From assembly GCF_003269295.1 (NCBI RefSeq), contig NZ_QLTT01000011.1, forward strand, positions 1 to 64,000: DNA of 64,000 nucleotides, given 5' to 3'. The stretch's first letter is position 1, and each line of letters opens with the position of its first letter. Of this stretch, positions 25,548-35,800 are shown one piece after another. Under the pieces are notes generated by a model. It had not been told where the DNA came from, did no database searches, and was given only the letters and a program-made list of their open reading frames with translations. Origin of the DNA: Lentzea atacamensis. Lineage in GTDB: Bacteria; Actinomycetota; Actinomycetes; Mycobacteriales; Pseudonocardiaceae. The translations under genes and the position numbers were made by a program.

Positions 25548-26555
25548 ATGTCTCATGTCTTCTCTCGCCGCGCCGCACTCGCCGCCGCGGCCACAATGGC
25601 GACCACCGCCGCGATCCGGCCCGCGAACGCGACACCGGCGGGGCCACTGCTGCCAACGGGAAAGCAACACCGGATCCGGTCGGGCAGGCAGAGCCTGGTC
25701 GTGGCGGAAGTGGGTGCGGCCCTGCGGTCGTGGACCGTGGACGGCCAGGAGATGCTGCTGTCCCACCCGGCCGACTCGATGGGCGACAGCCACCTGGGCA
25801 AGATCCTGCTGCCCTGGGTCGACCGGCTCGACGGCGGCAAGTACACCTTCGGCGGCACCATCCACGAAACGCCGATCAGCGAGCACTGGAGCAAGTGCGC
25901 GATCCACGGCCTGATGGGCTTCCTGCCGTGGACCGCCACCAGGCACGAACGGGACCGGCTGGTGCTGAGCTGCGTGCTCTACCCGCAGTACGGCTACCCG
26001 TTCACCCTGCGGTTCCGGGTCGAGTACGTGCTGAGCCGCGCCGGTCTGCGGGTCTCGGTGACCGCGGTCAACGCCGGGCGGCAGCCCGCGCCGCTGAGCA
26101 GTGGCTACCACCCTTACTTCCGGGTCGGCCCGACCATCGACGAGGCCTCGCTGATGCTGGCCGCCGACACCAAGCTGATCTTGGACAAGCGCCTGATCCC
26201 GATCGGCCGGGCACCGGTCGCGGGCACGCCGGACGACTTCCGGACCTCCAAGGTCCTCGGCGCCACCAAGATCGACGCCTGCTACACCGACCTGTTGCGC
26301 CCTCGGCAGGACAGCGCGGTGGCCTCGCTCACCGGGCCGGACGGCAGGCAGGTCGAGCTGTGGGTGGACGACTCGCACAGGTACCTGCTCATCTACACCG
26401 ACGAGTACCCGGCAGGCCGTCCGCCGCGCACCGGCATCGCCATTGAACCGGTCACCGCCGCACCCAATGCGTTCAACAGCGGTGACGGCCTCATCGTGCT
26501 CGAACCCGGAAAGTCCTACACCGGTTTCTGGGGAGTGCGGACGAACCTGCTCTGA
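25548..26555 (+). CDS. Tat-exported aldose 1-epimerase-like protein
   Basis: 335 residues. The Tat signal FSRRAALAAAATMATTAAI is followed by a galactose-mutarotase beta-sandwich: LPWVDRLDGGKYTFGG, CAIHGL (the first catalytic His), SSGYHPYF (the second), and the glutamate in IAIEPVTAAPNAFN. It would interconvert alpha and beta sugars outside the cell. Its divergent neighbour is a Tat-exported FAD oxidase, which suggests an extracytoplasmic sugar-oxidation pair. Confidence 0.85.
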   Translation: MSHVFSRRAALAAAATMATTAAIRPANATPAGPLLPTGKQHRIRSGRQSLVVAEVGAALRSWTVDGQEMLLSHPADSMGDSHLGKILLPWVDRLDGGKYTFGGTIHETPISEHWSKCAIHGLMGFLPWTATRHERDRLVLSCVLYPQYGYPFTLRFRVEYVLSRAGLRVSVTAVNAGRQPAPLSSGYHPYFRVGPTIDEASLMLAADTKLILDKRLIPIGRAPVAGTPDDFRTSKVLGATKIDACYTDLLRPRQDSAVASLTGPDGRQVELWVDDSHRYLLIYTDEYPAGRPPRTGIAIEPVTAAPNAFNSGDGLIVLEPGKSYTGFWGVRTNLL

Positions 26556-26782
26556 TCCTCCAGAAATGAGGATTGCCCTTTAGTGCCGTCTCACTACGAG
26601 CAGGCAATTGTGCGAGTGCCGGGAAGAGCAATTGTCTCAATTGGTGTTGCGAGTGGTGCACACCTTCAGGACCGTCCCGCGTGCGGGCGCGGAGGTGAGG
26701 AGCGCTGACCCGTTCCGGTAGAACTCTCCCGATTCCACCGCCCTGTTTACGGCAAACGCTATGGTGCGGCGGGGGGAGTCAT

Positions 26783-27324
26783 ATGTCCGGATACGAGGTG
26801 GACATCGCCGCGCTGCGGCGGCGCGGGTGATCTCGGAGTCGACGCCCGCGCGGATTCGCGGCGCCCAGATGCTCGGCATGATGCCCGATGGCACCGAGAT
26901 GTACGAGCACTGCTGGAAGAACACCGGTGAGCCCAAGGAGTTCGACTACGAGAAGGCGTACCGCGACGACTCGGGCACGCGGCCGCGGAGGAGCTCATCC
27001 GCAACGGCAACACCAACTTCCCGATGACCGGGCAGGCCTCCGTCGCGCAGCCGTGCCCGACCACCGAGAACTGGCAGAAAGCCGTTGGCGGGTACCAGGT
27101 CTGGAGCCACCGAGAGCAAGATCGACGAACTGAAGTCCGCCTACGCGCCGGAGAGCACCGGAAAGTCACCGGAGTTCGTCCAAGGGCTGCGCGCCGAGCT
27201 GCCCACCGGCACGTTCCTGACCAGCGACCGCCTCGACCAGGCCTTCAGTCACGACAAGTGGTTCGCCAAGGCCTATCTCGTCCCGGACCGCCGCGCCCTC
27301 GTGCTCGTCGCCACCGGAACCTGA
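26783..27324 (+). pseudogene. Remnant of a polymorphic-toxin-like secreted protein
   Basis: It begins MSGYEVDIAALRRRG, the standard start of actinobacterial type VII-linked toxins and WXG-like proteins, but hits a stop after 15 codons. Further segments in shifting frames (DGTEMYEHCWKNTGEPKEF, EELIRNGNTNFPMTGQASV, SKIDELKSAYAPESTGK, TSDRLDQAFSHDKWFAKAYL) read as one decayed ORF with at least three frame changes. The long middle of the usual architecture is missing. The toxin class is not recognisable. No intact immunity gene follows. Confidence 0.6.
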
Positions 27325-27559
27325 GCTGACGAACGCAGCCGGGCCAGAGCAGAAGCCCTGCTGCAGCGCGCTGGTGTGCCTCATCGCCTGAACCGCCCGA
27401 AACCGCGCGGCGTTCGAACGTGCAGGATTGTTGGTCCACCTTCTGCCCTGCACCTGCGTGTCGCGTCGCGTGCCGGAAACGCTGAGGGCGCTTGCGGCCA
27501 AGAAGGGGTGTCCGTGGCGGCCGGCTCCCTTGCCTCGCCACTTCACCGCTGGAGGAACG

Positions 27560-30500
27560 ATGAGGGTGAGGCAGCGAGATGCCTGCCGTGGAGCCGTCGC
27601 GGTCGCGTTGACCGCAGGGCTCATCGCCACGGCGACACCTGTCGCCGTCGCCGAGGAACCTTCGACGGGTTCTGGAGAACGCGACCACAGCGTCACACTG
27701 GTCACCGGTGACCGGCTGAGGGTCGACGGTGACCGGGTCGTCGGGTACGCGCCGGGGCCAGGCCGGTCGAATGTGCCGTTGCACAAATACGAGGAGAACG
27801 GTCACCAGTTCGCGATCCCCGGTGATGCGGAACCGTTGGTGTTGAGCGGGAAGCTCGATCGGCGGTTGTTCGACGTGACGTCGTTGGTGGATTTCGGTTA
27901 CGACGACTCCAAGCGTGACACCGTGCCCGTGATCGTGCGTTCGGCGGCGGGCGTGCGATCGGGCGGTGTGCCGGCCATGTCCGTGCGGCAGGGCATCGAG
28001 GCGCTGGGTGCGGTCAGCGGTGATGTTCCGAAGTCGGGCAGCGCCTGGGATGCCTTGCGCCAGGGTGTCGTCGAGAAGGTGTGGCTGGATGGCAGGCGCC
28101 AGGTGTCGGTGGACCGCAGCACCAGGCAGATCGGCGCGGACAGGGCGTGGGAGGCCGGTTTCACCGGAAAGGGCGTGAAGGTCGCGGTGCTCGACACGGG
28201 GGTGGACGAGAAGCACCCCGACCTCGTCGGCAAGCAGGTCGCGGAGAGGAACTTCTCCGGCGCGCCGGACCTCACCGACGTGGATGGTCATGGCACGCAC
28301 GTCGCGTCGACGATCGCGAGCAAGGGGGAGAAGTACCGCGGTGTCGCGCCGGACGCGCAGATCCTCGACGGCAAGGTGCTCGACGACAACGGGGGCGGCG
28401 CCGAGTCCTGGATCCTCGCCGGAATGCAGTGGGCGGTGGACCAGGGCGCGCACGTGATCAACATGAGCCTGGGCGGCATGGACACCCCGCAGGTCGACCC
28501 GATCGAGGAGGCGTTGGATCGGCTTTCGCGCGCGAGCGGTGCGTTGTTCGTCGTGGCGGCGGGCAACAGCGGACCGGGCGCGGGCACGATCGGTTCGCCC
28601 GGCAGCGCCGAGCAGGCGCTGACCGTCGGTGCGGTGAACCGCGATGACACCATCGCCTCGTTCTCCAGCCGAGGCCCGTCCGCGGACGGTGGGGTGAAGC
28701 CGGACGTCACCGCGCCCGGTGTCGGCATCGTCGCCGCGAAAGCCGGGACGTCCGACCACGTCGCGATGTCCGGGACGTCGATGGCGACCCCGCACGTGGC
28801 AGGTGTTGCGGCGTTGCTCAAGCAGCAGCACCCGGACTGGCCTGGGCAGCGGATCAAGGCGCAGATGGCGGCGTCGGCGAAGGCGAATCCGGACCTCGGG
28901 CTGTTCGACCAGGGCAACGGCCGGGTCGACGTGCCGAAGTCCTTGACGCAGCAGGTGATCGTCGAGCCGAGCAACCTGAACCTCGGTCTGCGGCAATGGC
29001 CGCACGACGACGACCAGAAGGTGGTCCGCCAACTCACCTACCGCAACTCGGGCGCGGCACCGGTGACATTCGACCTGAACGTGGACGTCAACGGACCCGG
29101 CGGCAAAGCACCCGAGGGCATGTTCACGCTGTCCAGCAACAAGGTCACCGTCCCGGCGGGCGGCGCGGTCGAGGTGACGCTCATCGCGGACACCGCGGTC
29201 CACGCGCCCGACGGCACCTACAGCGGCTTGGTGAGCACGTCCACCGGAACCCGCACGTTGGTCGCCATCAACCGCGAGGTCGAGAGCTACGACGCCCCGT
29301 TCACCGTGCTGGACGCAGGCGGCCAGCCGACCACCGGCTACAAGACCACCTTCATCAACACCGGTACAGGCCACAGGTACGACGCGATCGGGCAGCTCGG
29401 CACGCGGCAGCTGCGGCTGCCCAAAGGCGACTACCTGGTGCGGACTCTGATCGACATGGGTGACGAGAGGTTCGCCTACGTCGTGCGCCCGAGCTTCCAG
29501 CCCGCGGATGGGACCGCGCTCACGTTCGACGCCAGAACCGCGAAACCGGTCGTGCTGAGGACTCCGGATCCGAACGCCAAGAGCGGGACCGGCTCGATCT
29601 CGTTCGTCCGCAACCTGCCGGGCGGCAGGTACTACGACGGCTGGTTCTTCCCCTCCCTGGCCGGCCACCTGTGGACCGCTCAGCTCGGACCCGGCTCGCC
29701 GGACTTCTCCACCACGATCGCGGAGCAGTTCGCCGGTACACCCCGCGATGCGAACACGCCGGTGACCTACCGTCTCATGTGGACGGAACGGGGGCGGGTG
29801 CCGACCGGGTACGAGCGGACCGCCGAGCCGGCCGAACTGGCCGAGATGACCGTCGGCTTCCGCGACGAGGGACCCGGCAATCTCTACATCGTCGGGGCGG
29901 AGCCGATCGCGGACAACGGCGCGGGCGGTGAGGTTCTCAACACCCGGGTTCCGGCAGGCGGGCGCGCGGTCGAGCTGGTGACTGCGTCGGGTGTCCAGTG
30001 GTCCTGGAACTACGAACGCACGCACGAGCAACGTGGTTTCCAGTACTTGTCCGGCACGCCGTTCCGCACCGTGCAGGCGGGGCAGAAGTACGAGCTGACG
30101 CTGGGCACCCCCGTGCTGGGACCGTCCGTGCCGAGGGTCGAGTACCGCACATTCGCCCGTCTCGGGGACGACATGACGATCGGGGCGCCGCTCTTCACCG
30201 ACAGCAACGGCGGGCGCTCCCACAGCGCGACCACGGCTGCGCGGATCACGTTGTCCAGGGACGGCACGAAGATCGGTGAGGCGACCGGGCGCAGCCGCTC
30301 GCTCTTCACCGTCCCGCCGGGTGAAGGCGCCTACCGGGCGGAGATGGAGCAGACCCGCGACGCCGAGCTGTCGTCGAAGGTCAGTGCGGTGTGGACGTTC
30401 AAGTCGCGGCGCACCACGAAGCTCACCGCGTTGGCGCAAACCGTTGTGAGGTTCCTGCCCGAACTGGACGGCAACGGCACCGCGCACGGCCGGACGTTGC

Positions 30501-30733
30501 TGGTGCCGCTGAAGATCGAACAGCAGGCGGGCACGCCGAAGCTGCGGCAGCTCGCGGTCGAGCTGTCGTTCGACGACGGCAGGACGTGGCGGCAGGCGCC
30601 GGTGGTCGGCGGCAAAGCGCTGGTGCGGCACGAAAAGGGCGCACAGTTCGCAACGCTGCGGGCGAGGACGACCGACGCGGCCGGCAACACCGGTGACGTG
30701 ACGATCACGCGCGCGTACCGGATCGCCGGCTGA
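27560..30733 (+). CDS. Secreted S8 subtilisin-like protease
   Basis: 1057 residues from the ATG preceded by GGAGG. The Sec signal is MRVRQRDACRGAVAVALTAG and onward. The inhibitor-like propeptide ends near 185. The catalytic triad is Asp212 (VAVLDTGVD), His244 (DGHGTHVAS) and Ser407 (SGTSMATPHVAG), with NMSLGG and AAGNSGPG supplying the oxyanion-hole Asn. About 590 residues of beta-rich C-terminal domains follow. This architecture matches large streptomycete S8 proteases. It degrades extracellular protein; the SSI gene in this window could restrain such an enzyme. Confidence 0.92.
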   Translation: MRVRQRDACRGAVAVALTAGLIATATPVAVAEEPSTGSGERDHSVTLVTGDRLRVDGDRVVGYAPGPGRSNVPLHKYEENGHQFAIPGDAEPLVLSGKLDRRLFDVTSLVDFGYDDSKRDTVPVIVRSAAGVRSGGVPAMSVRQGIEALGAVSGDVPKSGSAWDALRQGVVEKVWLDGRRQVSVDRSTRQIGADRAWEAGFTGKGVKVAVLDTGVDEKHPDLVGKQVAERNFSGAPDLTDVDGHGTHVASTIASKGEKYRGVAPDAQILDGKVLDDNGGGAESWILAGMQWAVDQGAHVINMSLGGMDTPQVDPIEEALDRLSRASGALFVVAAGNSGPGAGTIGSPGSAEQALTVGAVNRDDTIASFSSRGPSADGGVKPDVTAPGVGIVAAKAGTSDHVAMSGTSMATPHVAGVAALLKQQHPDWPGQRIKAQMAASAKANPDLGLFDQGNGRVDVPKSLTQQVIVEPSNLNLGLRQWPHDDDQKVVRQLTYRNSGAAPVTFDLNVDVNGPGGKAPEGMFTLSSNKVTVPAGGAVEVTLIADTAVHAPDGTYSGLVSTSTGTRTLVAINREVESYDAPFTVLDAGGQPTTGYKTTFINTGTGHRYDAIGQLGTRQLRLPKGDYLVRTLIDMGDERFAYVVRPSFQPADGTALTFDARTAKPVVLRTPDPNAKSGTGSISFVRNLPGGRYYDGWFFPSLAGHLWTAQLGPGSPDFSTTIAEQFAGTPRDANTPVTYRLMWTERGRVPTGYERTAEPAELAEMTVGFRDEGPGNLYIVGAEPIADNGAGGEVLNTRVPAGGRAVELVTASGVQWSWNYERTHEQRGFQYLSGTPFRTVQAGQKYELTLGTPVLGPSVPRVEYRTFARLGDDMTIGAPLFTDSNGGRSHSATTAARITLSRDGTKIGEATGRSRSLFTVPPGEGAYRAEMEQTRDAELSSKVSAVWTFKSRRTTKLTALAQTVVRFLPELDGNGTAHGRTLLVPLKIEQQAGTPKLRQLAVELSFDDGRTWRQAPVVGGKALVRHEKGAQFATLRARTTDAAGNTGDVTITRAYRIAG

Positions 30734-30761
30734 CCTGGAAGACCCATGGCCTTCGGGCGGT

Positions 30762-30793
30762 GCGGCCGCAGGGACTGCTGACCCTGCGGCCGC
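30762..30793. terminator. 12-bp GC-rich hairpin terminator
   Basis: Perfect arms GCGGCCGCAGGG (30762-30773) and complement (30782-30793) with an 8-nt loop. It lies between the convergent S8 and M15 genes. Confidence 0.8.
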
Positions 30794-30802
30794 GTTCGGA
30801 GG

Positions 30803-31366
30803 TCAGGCGGGCGGGACGCTGATCGGTTGGGGGCACTGACCGCCACGGGTCGTCAGCAACTCGAAGTGCCACATCTCGTGGGCGTATGCCTGGCACAGCC
30901 CGTAGTCCGCTCCGTGCCGGATGAGCCAGTCGGCGGCATTGGTCGGACCGATGTCGATCGCGGTCCCCGTCACGTGCTTCGACTTCTCCGGTGTCTGCAC
31001 CCAGCGCCGGGCTTCCTTCTCACTGCGGTACCGGGCGACGGCGTCGTCCAGGAGACGCTGCTGGTACTGCGCGCTGCGCCACCCCGACGTCACCTTCAGC
31101 TCCACCTTCTGCGCTTGGGCGTCCACCGCGGCCTCCCGTACCGCCGCCAGCAGCGCCGGGTCGAGGTTCGCGATGGCGGCGTGCTCGTTGTCGTTCAACG
31201 AGATGCTCTCGTTGTCCGGGATGCTGCCGTCTCCGGGAACGCGCGCCGACGAGCTGACAGACGGTGCCACGCTCGGTACGGGCTCCGGCGCGCAAGCCAC
31301 CGCCACGAGGACGAGCGCAGCGACGACGAGCGACCGAAGCGCTTTGCCGTCGAGATTTCGATGCAT
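30803..31366 (-). CDS. M15 (VanY-type) D,D-carboxypeptidase lipoprotein
   Basis: 187 residues from the ATG at 31366. The signal peptide ends in VAVACAPEP, a lipobox with Cys as the lipid anchor. Zinc-site motifs of M15B peptidases are present: TSGWRSAQYQQ, SKHVTGTAIDIG (SxHxxGxAxD) and HEMWHFE. It trims or binds peptidoglycan stem peptides at the outer membrane face. This protein is one of the short VanY/VanX-like forms; a role in glycopeptide resistance is not indicated by its neighbours. Confidence 0.88.
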   Translation of the reverse strand: MHRNLDGKALRSLVVAALVLVAVACAPEPVPSVAPSVSSSARVPGDGSIPDNESISLNDNEHAAIANLDPALLAAVREAAVDAQAQKVELKVTSGWRSAQYQQRLLDDAVARYRSEKEARRWVQTPEKSKHVTGTAIDIGPTNAADWLIRHGADYGLCQAYAHEMWHFELLTTRGGQCPQPISVPPA

Positions 31367-31458
31367 CGCTGTCACGGTTCGACAATGCAGGGGCAACGTC
31401 GTCGGATCGTGCGCGAAATGTGCGCGTTGTGCCACGAGATGTCGACAGATACAGGCCG

Positions 31459-31985
31459 CTACCCGTCCTGCGGCGCCAAGGCCGCGGCAAAGCGCGTCGC
31501 GACCGCCGCGACCGCGGCCCGCAGCTCGTCCCCACCCTCGACACGTACCAGCGCCCGTGGCGGACCACGACGGCCCACGGGTCCACCTCTGTCTTCCACG
31601 TGTTGCCGGTCTCGCTCCGGTACGCGATCAGCACCCGATGCCTGGCTGCGACGGCGGCGACGAGTGCGCTGGTGATGGCGGGGTCCGGGCGGGCCGAATG
31701 CGGTCGGGCGTGGCTGTGGCGTGCTCGCGCAGGGTGGCGGCCTGCCGGCCGACGTTCTCGGGCAGCGCCTGGATGACCTTGTCGAGGGCCGTGCCGACCG
31801 GGTCGTCGGCTTCGGTGGCGGACGGCTGGCCGTCGAGCACCGCCATGACCAGCCCCAGCGCCTCGGCCTGGGTGAACACGATCGGCGGCAGCCGCGTTCC
31901 GCGCCGCAGCCGGTACCCGCCGTGCGGCCCTCGGCTCGACTCGACCTTGGCGCAAGCGCCGGGCCGGGGTCAGGTGATCGCTCGT
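31459..31985 (-). pseudogene. WYL-domain regulator remnant
   Basis: Segments GGYRLRRGTRLPPIVFTQAEALGL, then VLIAYRSETGNTWKTEVDPWAVVVRHGRWYV, then LVRVEGGDELRAAVAAVATRF are in different frames but follow the order of a YafY/WYL protein. The helix-turn-helix half is missing, and at least two frame changes and a shortened C-terminus are present, so it is dead. Confidence 0.6.
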
Positions 31986-32842
31986 GATCAGGCGATCCCG
32001 ATTCCGATTCCGCCGAGTCATGGCGGTGTGGTGTGAGCTCCGTGGTAGATCCGGTCCCGGAACCCTCGACATCGTTTCTGTCCTAATAGCGCTTCGTTAT
32101 GTAGACCTGAGCTGCAGGTTCGCCGTTGGGATCGACTGGAGGCGTGCATCTTGCTCGGCTGGAGGTCGGCGCCTATCCGACTCGATCATGAAGATTGCAC
32201 TCTCATGGCGCGGCAAGAGCACTCGGTGGTGCGTCCAGATGCGAGTGCCGGGCGGACGAAGTGTTCTGCCACAACCATGTTCCGCTTGGTGGTGAGCATC
32301 AACAGGTTCGGAGAAGCGAACCTCGCCGGTCCAAATGACTGCTGGATTCCTTGGCGGAGCAGCTGCTCCCCGGCATTCCTTTCGCGGTCGCGCTGCACGA
32401 CGGTTGTCGGACCGTGTCGCTGTCGTGACATTTTATCGTTCTTTGTGGTGGTGTTCGGACTCCGCTGTGATCAACGATTCTGTGCACTGCACTGCACTGC
32501 ACTGCGATGTGGGCGTTTCCCCATGCGGGTGACCGTGACCCGTTGAGATTAACGGGACAGACTGACACCCGTTGTGGTGGCCAGTAGGGAACGTGGGCAT
32601 GCACCGCTACGTGCAGTGATGATGCTCCCGGTCTTCTGGATGAGAAGACGCCACTTTCTGGTTCGTCTGTGCTTTTCGTGTCGCAGCTGAGCGTCTCGCG
32701 ACGATAGTGTCTCGCGCCGAGGCCGGGGTCCGGCCCTCGTTTCTTCTCCTTCCGAGTGTCGGTCCGGTCGTTCTTCGTGATTGCGCGTGTGCGATGACGT
32801 CCACGTTCCACGCTTATCCACCATGAAAGAGGAACTCCACCC
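31986..32842. other. Long region without a recognisable gene; lower GC
   Basis: About 850 bp lie between the WYL remnant and the chaplin-like gene. Short open frames exist but none has a ribosome site and typical codon bias. Base composition is visibly less GC-rich from 32050 to 32560. A short GCACT tandem repeat (about 4.5 copies) lies at 32484-32506. The last 100 bases probably carry the promoter for the chaplin-like gene, whose ATG has AAAGAGGAA upstream. Confidence 0.5.
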
Positions 32843-35800
32843 ATGCATGTCTGGGCTCGACGTGGCCTGAAGTCCGCGTTGATCACGGGCGGAATGCTGG
32901 TGCTCGGCACCGGCATCGCTTCCGCCGAGGAACAGGTCAATCCGGACCTGGCACCGTCGCCTCTGGACGGTGGTGCAAGCGTGCCGATCCGCGTCGGCAA
33001 CATCGGGGTCGGTACCCCGATCGAGCAGGTGCACGTCCCGGTGATCATTGACACCGTGGTCACCACCGACGACCTCCTCCGCGACGTGAGCGGTGAGACC
33101 GCGCCGCTGCTGCGCGGCAACGTGGTGGCGCCGAACGTCTCGGTGCCGGTCGACGTCTCGGGCTGGGCCGTGGGCGCGGCCGGTGACTCGCACGTGGTGA
33201 ACGAGTCGCACCAGGTGCACCAGCAGGGCGGCCCCATCACGACCAGCGGCAGTGGCGAGCCCGTCGCGGGCAACGTCGTCGCGGCGCCGATCACGGCGCC
33301 GGTGATGGTCACCGGTCTCGCGCTCGGCACGCTGTCCGACGCCACGGTGGAGAACCACGCCACGCAGGAGAGCGTCACGGGTGGCGCGATCACGACGTCA
33401 GGTGACCACACCGCGGCCTCCGGCAACATCGTCGCCGTTCAGGGCGCGGTTCCCGTCGCGGTCAACAACACCGGCGCCGGCTGGGGCGGTACCGGCACGG
33501 CGCACGGTGAGACCGTCCAGCACGCGAGCTCGCCCGGCAAGCTGACCACCGACGGCACCGAGGGTGTCGTCTCCGGCACCGCCGCGGGTGCCCCGGTGGC
33601 CTTGCCCGTCCAGGTCGACGGCACGGCGGCCGGCTGGGGCGGGATCGGGAACTCGGTGTCGCACAACACGGTTCTCGCGGATGCGGGCACCGACAACGCC
33701 GGCCGGGCCACCGACTCGTACGCGACCACTGGTGGTGAGGGCTCGGTCGTCGGCGGCACTGTGTTCACCCCGCAGGTCGCCGGTCCGGTCGCGGTGAACT
33801 GCACCTCCGGCGCGTGGGGCGGCATCACCGACGCGAAGTGCGTCAACGACCTCCAGTCCGAGGCCGGTGGCGGCGCGACCACCGACGGCGACGGTTCCCT
33901 GGCGGGGGGCTGGGTCGGTGAGGCTCCGGTCTCCACGCCGGTAAACGTCCTCGGCACCGCCGGTGCCTGGGGCGGCGAGTCCTTCGCCACCTCCGCGAAC
34001 CACGTCACCTCGGCCGCGGGCGGCGACGTCGTCACTGGCGGCGACGACTCGGCGGCGGCCGGCACGGTCCTGCACCCGCAGGTCGCCGGTCCGGTCGCGG
34101 TGAACTGCACCACCGGCCCGTGGGGTGGTATCACCGGATCCGAGTGCACCAACGACTACGACTCCGTCGCCGGTGGTGGCGACAAGACCGGCGGTGCCGA
34201 CTCGCTCGTCGGCGGCACCGTGGCCGACGCCCCGGTCAGCCTGCCCGCCACCGGTTTCAACACCGCGGCGGCGTGGGGCGGCCTGTCCGACTCGGTCGGT
34301 GTGAACACCGTCAAGTCCGCGGCGGGCGGTGACGTCGTCACCAGCGGCGAGAACTCGGTCGTCGGTGGCACGCTCGCGCACCCGCAGACCGCGACGCCGG
34401 TTTCCGTGCACTGCAACACCGGTGCATGGGGTGGCATCACCTCCAGCACCTGCGTCGACGAGGTCACGTCCGACTCGGGCGGCGGCGACGTCAGCAACGG
34501 TGACGGCTCGGTCGGCGGTGGCACCATCGCCAACGTGCCGGTCGGCCTGCCGGTGCAGGTCGCGCACATCGCCGGCGACTGGGGCGGCATCTCCAGGGCG
34601 ACCGGTGTGAACACCGTGGACGCCGAGGCCGGCGGCAACACCTACAACCACGGTGACAACTCCGTGGTCGGTGGCAACGTCATCGGTGGCCAGGCCGCGG
34701 GTGCGGCCGACGTGCTCGGCATCGCGGCCGCGTGGGGCGGTATCCCGACCGCGATCGGCAGCAACACCGAGAAGGTCGCTTCCGGTGGCGACATCGACAC
34801 CTCCGGCAACGGCGCGGTCGGCAGCGGCAACATCGTGAACCCGGTGCCGGTGGCCGTGGCCGAGGTGTACGGCATCGCGGGCGCCTGGGGCGGCATCCCC
34901 ACCTCCATCTACAAGGAGGACAAGTCCGTCACCGCCGGCGGTGACAACAACACCGTCGACGACGGCGGCGTGGTCTCCAGCAACATCGTGACCGCTCCGG
35001 TGGCTCCGGTGGCGCAGGTGTTCAACATCGCCGGCGCGTGGGGCGGCCACCCGACCAGCCACGTCGACTCGCACACCGACGTCGACGCCGGCGGCGACAA
35101 CCTCGCGTCCGGTGCGGTGGGCGCCGTCAGTGGCAATGTCGCCGAGGTTCCCGGCGCGCTGCCGGTGCAGGTCAACGCCATCTCCGCCACGTGGGGCGGC
35201 AACGGCGAGGCCCTGGGCCACAACCTCACCGACGTCGACGCGGGCGGCCAGACCGACACCAACGGCGACAGCGGTGCCATCAGCGGCAACGTGGCCGAGG
35301 TTCCAGTTGGCGGTGCAGGTGCGGTGACCGGCTGGGCGGTCTCGTGGATCGGCAACGTCGAGACCAAGGCCGACAACGACGTCACCTCGCACGCGGGTGG
35401 TCCGGTCAACACCTCCGGCGTCAACGGTGCCATCGCCGGCGACGTGATCGCAGCGCAGGCGCAGCCGCTGGCCCAGGTGTTCGGCAACACGATCACGGCG
35501 ATGGCCAACGGCACCGCGGAGACCGAGAACGTCACCGACATCGCCGCGGGTGGCCCGATCACCACCGACGGTACGGGTGGTGCGGTGTCCGGTGACATCG
35601 TCTCCGCCGAGGCGCAGGCCATGCCGCAGATCTTCGGCCTGGCCGTCTCCGCCATCGGTTCGGCGACCAACGGGGTCGTCAACGACCTGACGGCGAAGAC
35701 CGGTGGCGACGAGACCGCAGTCGGCGACGGCAGCGCCCTCAACGGCGCGATCGTGGACGTCCCCGTTGCGGCTGACCCGGAGGTCTTCGGCTGGGGCGTC

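Noticed and set aside
27245..30631. A long open frame opposite the S8 protease
   Set aside because: It has no domain, no start context and an arginine-rich composition typical of antisense reading in high-GC DNA.
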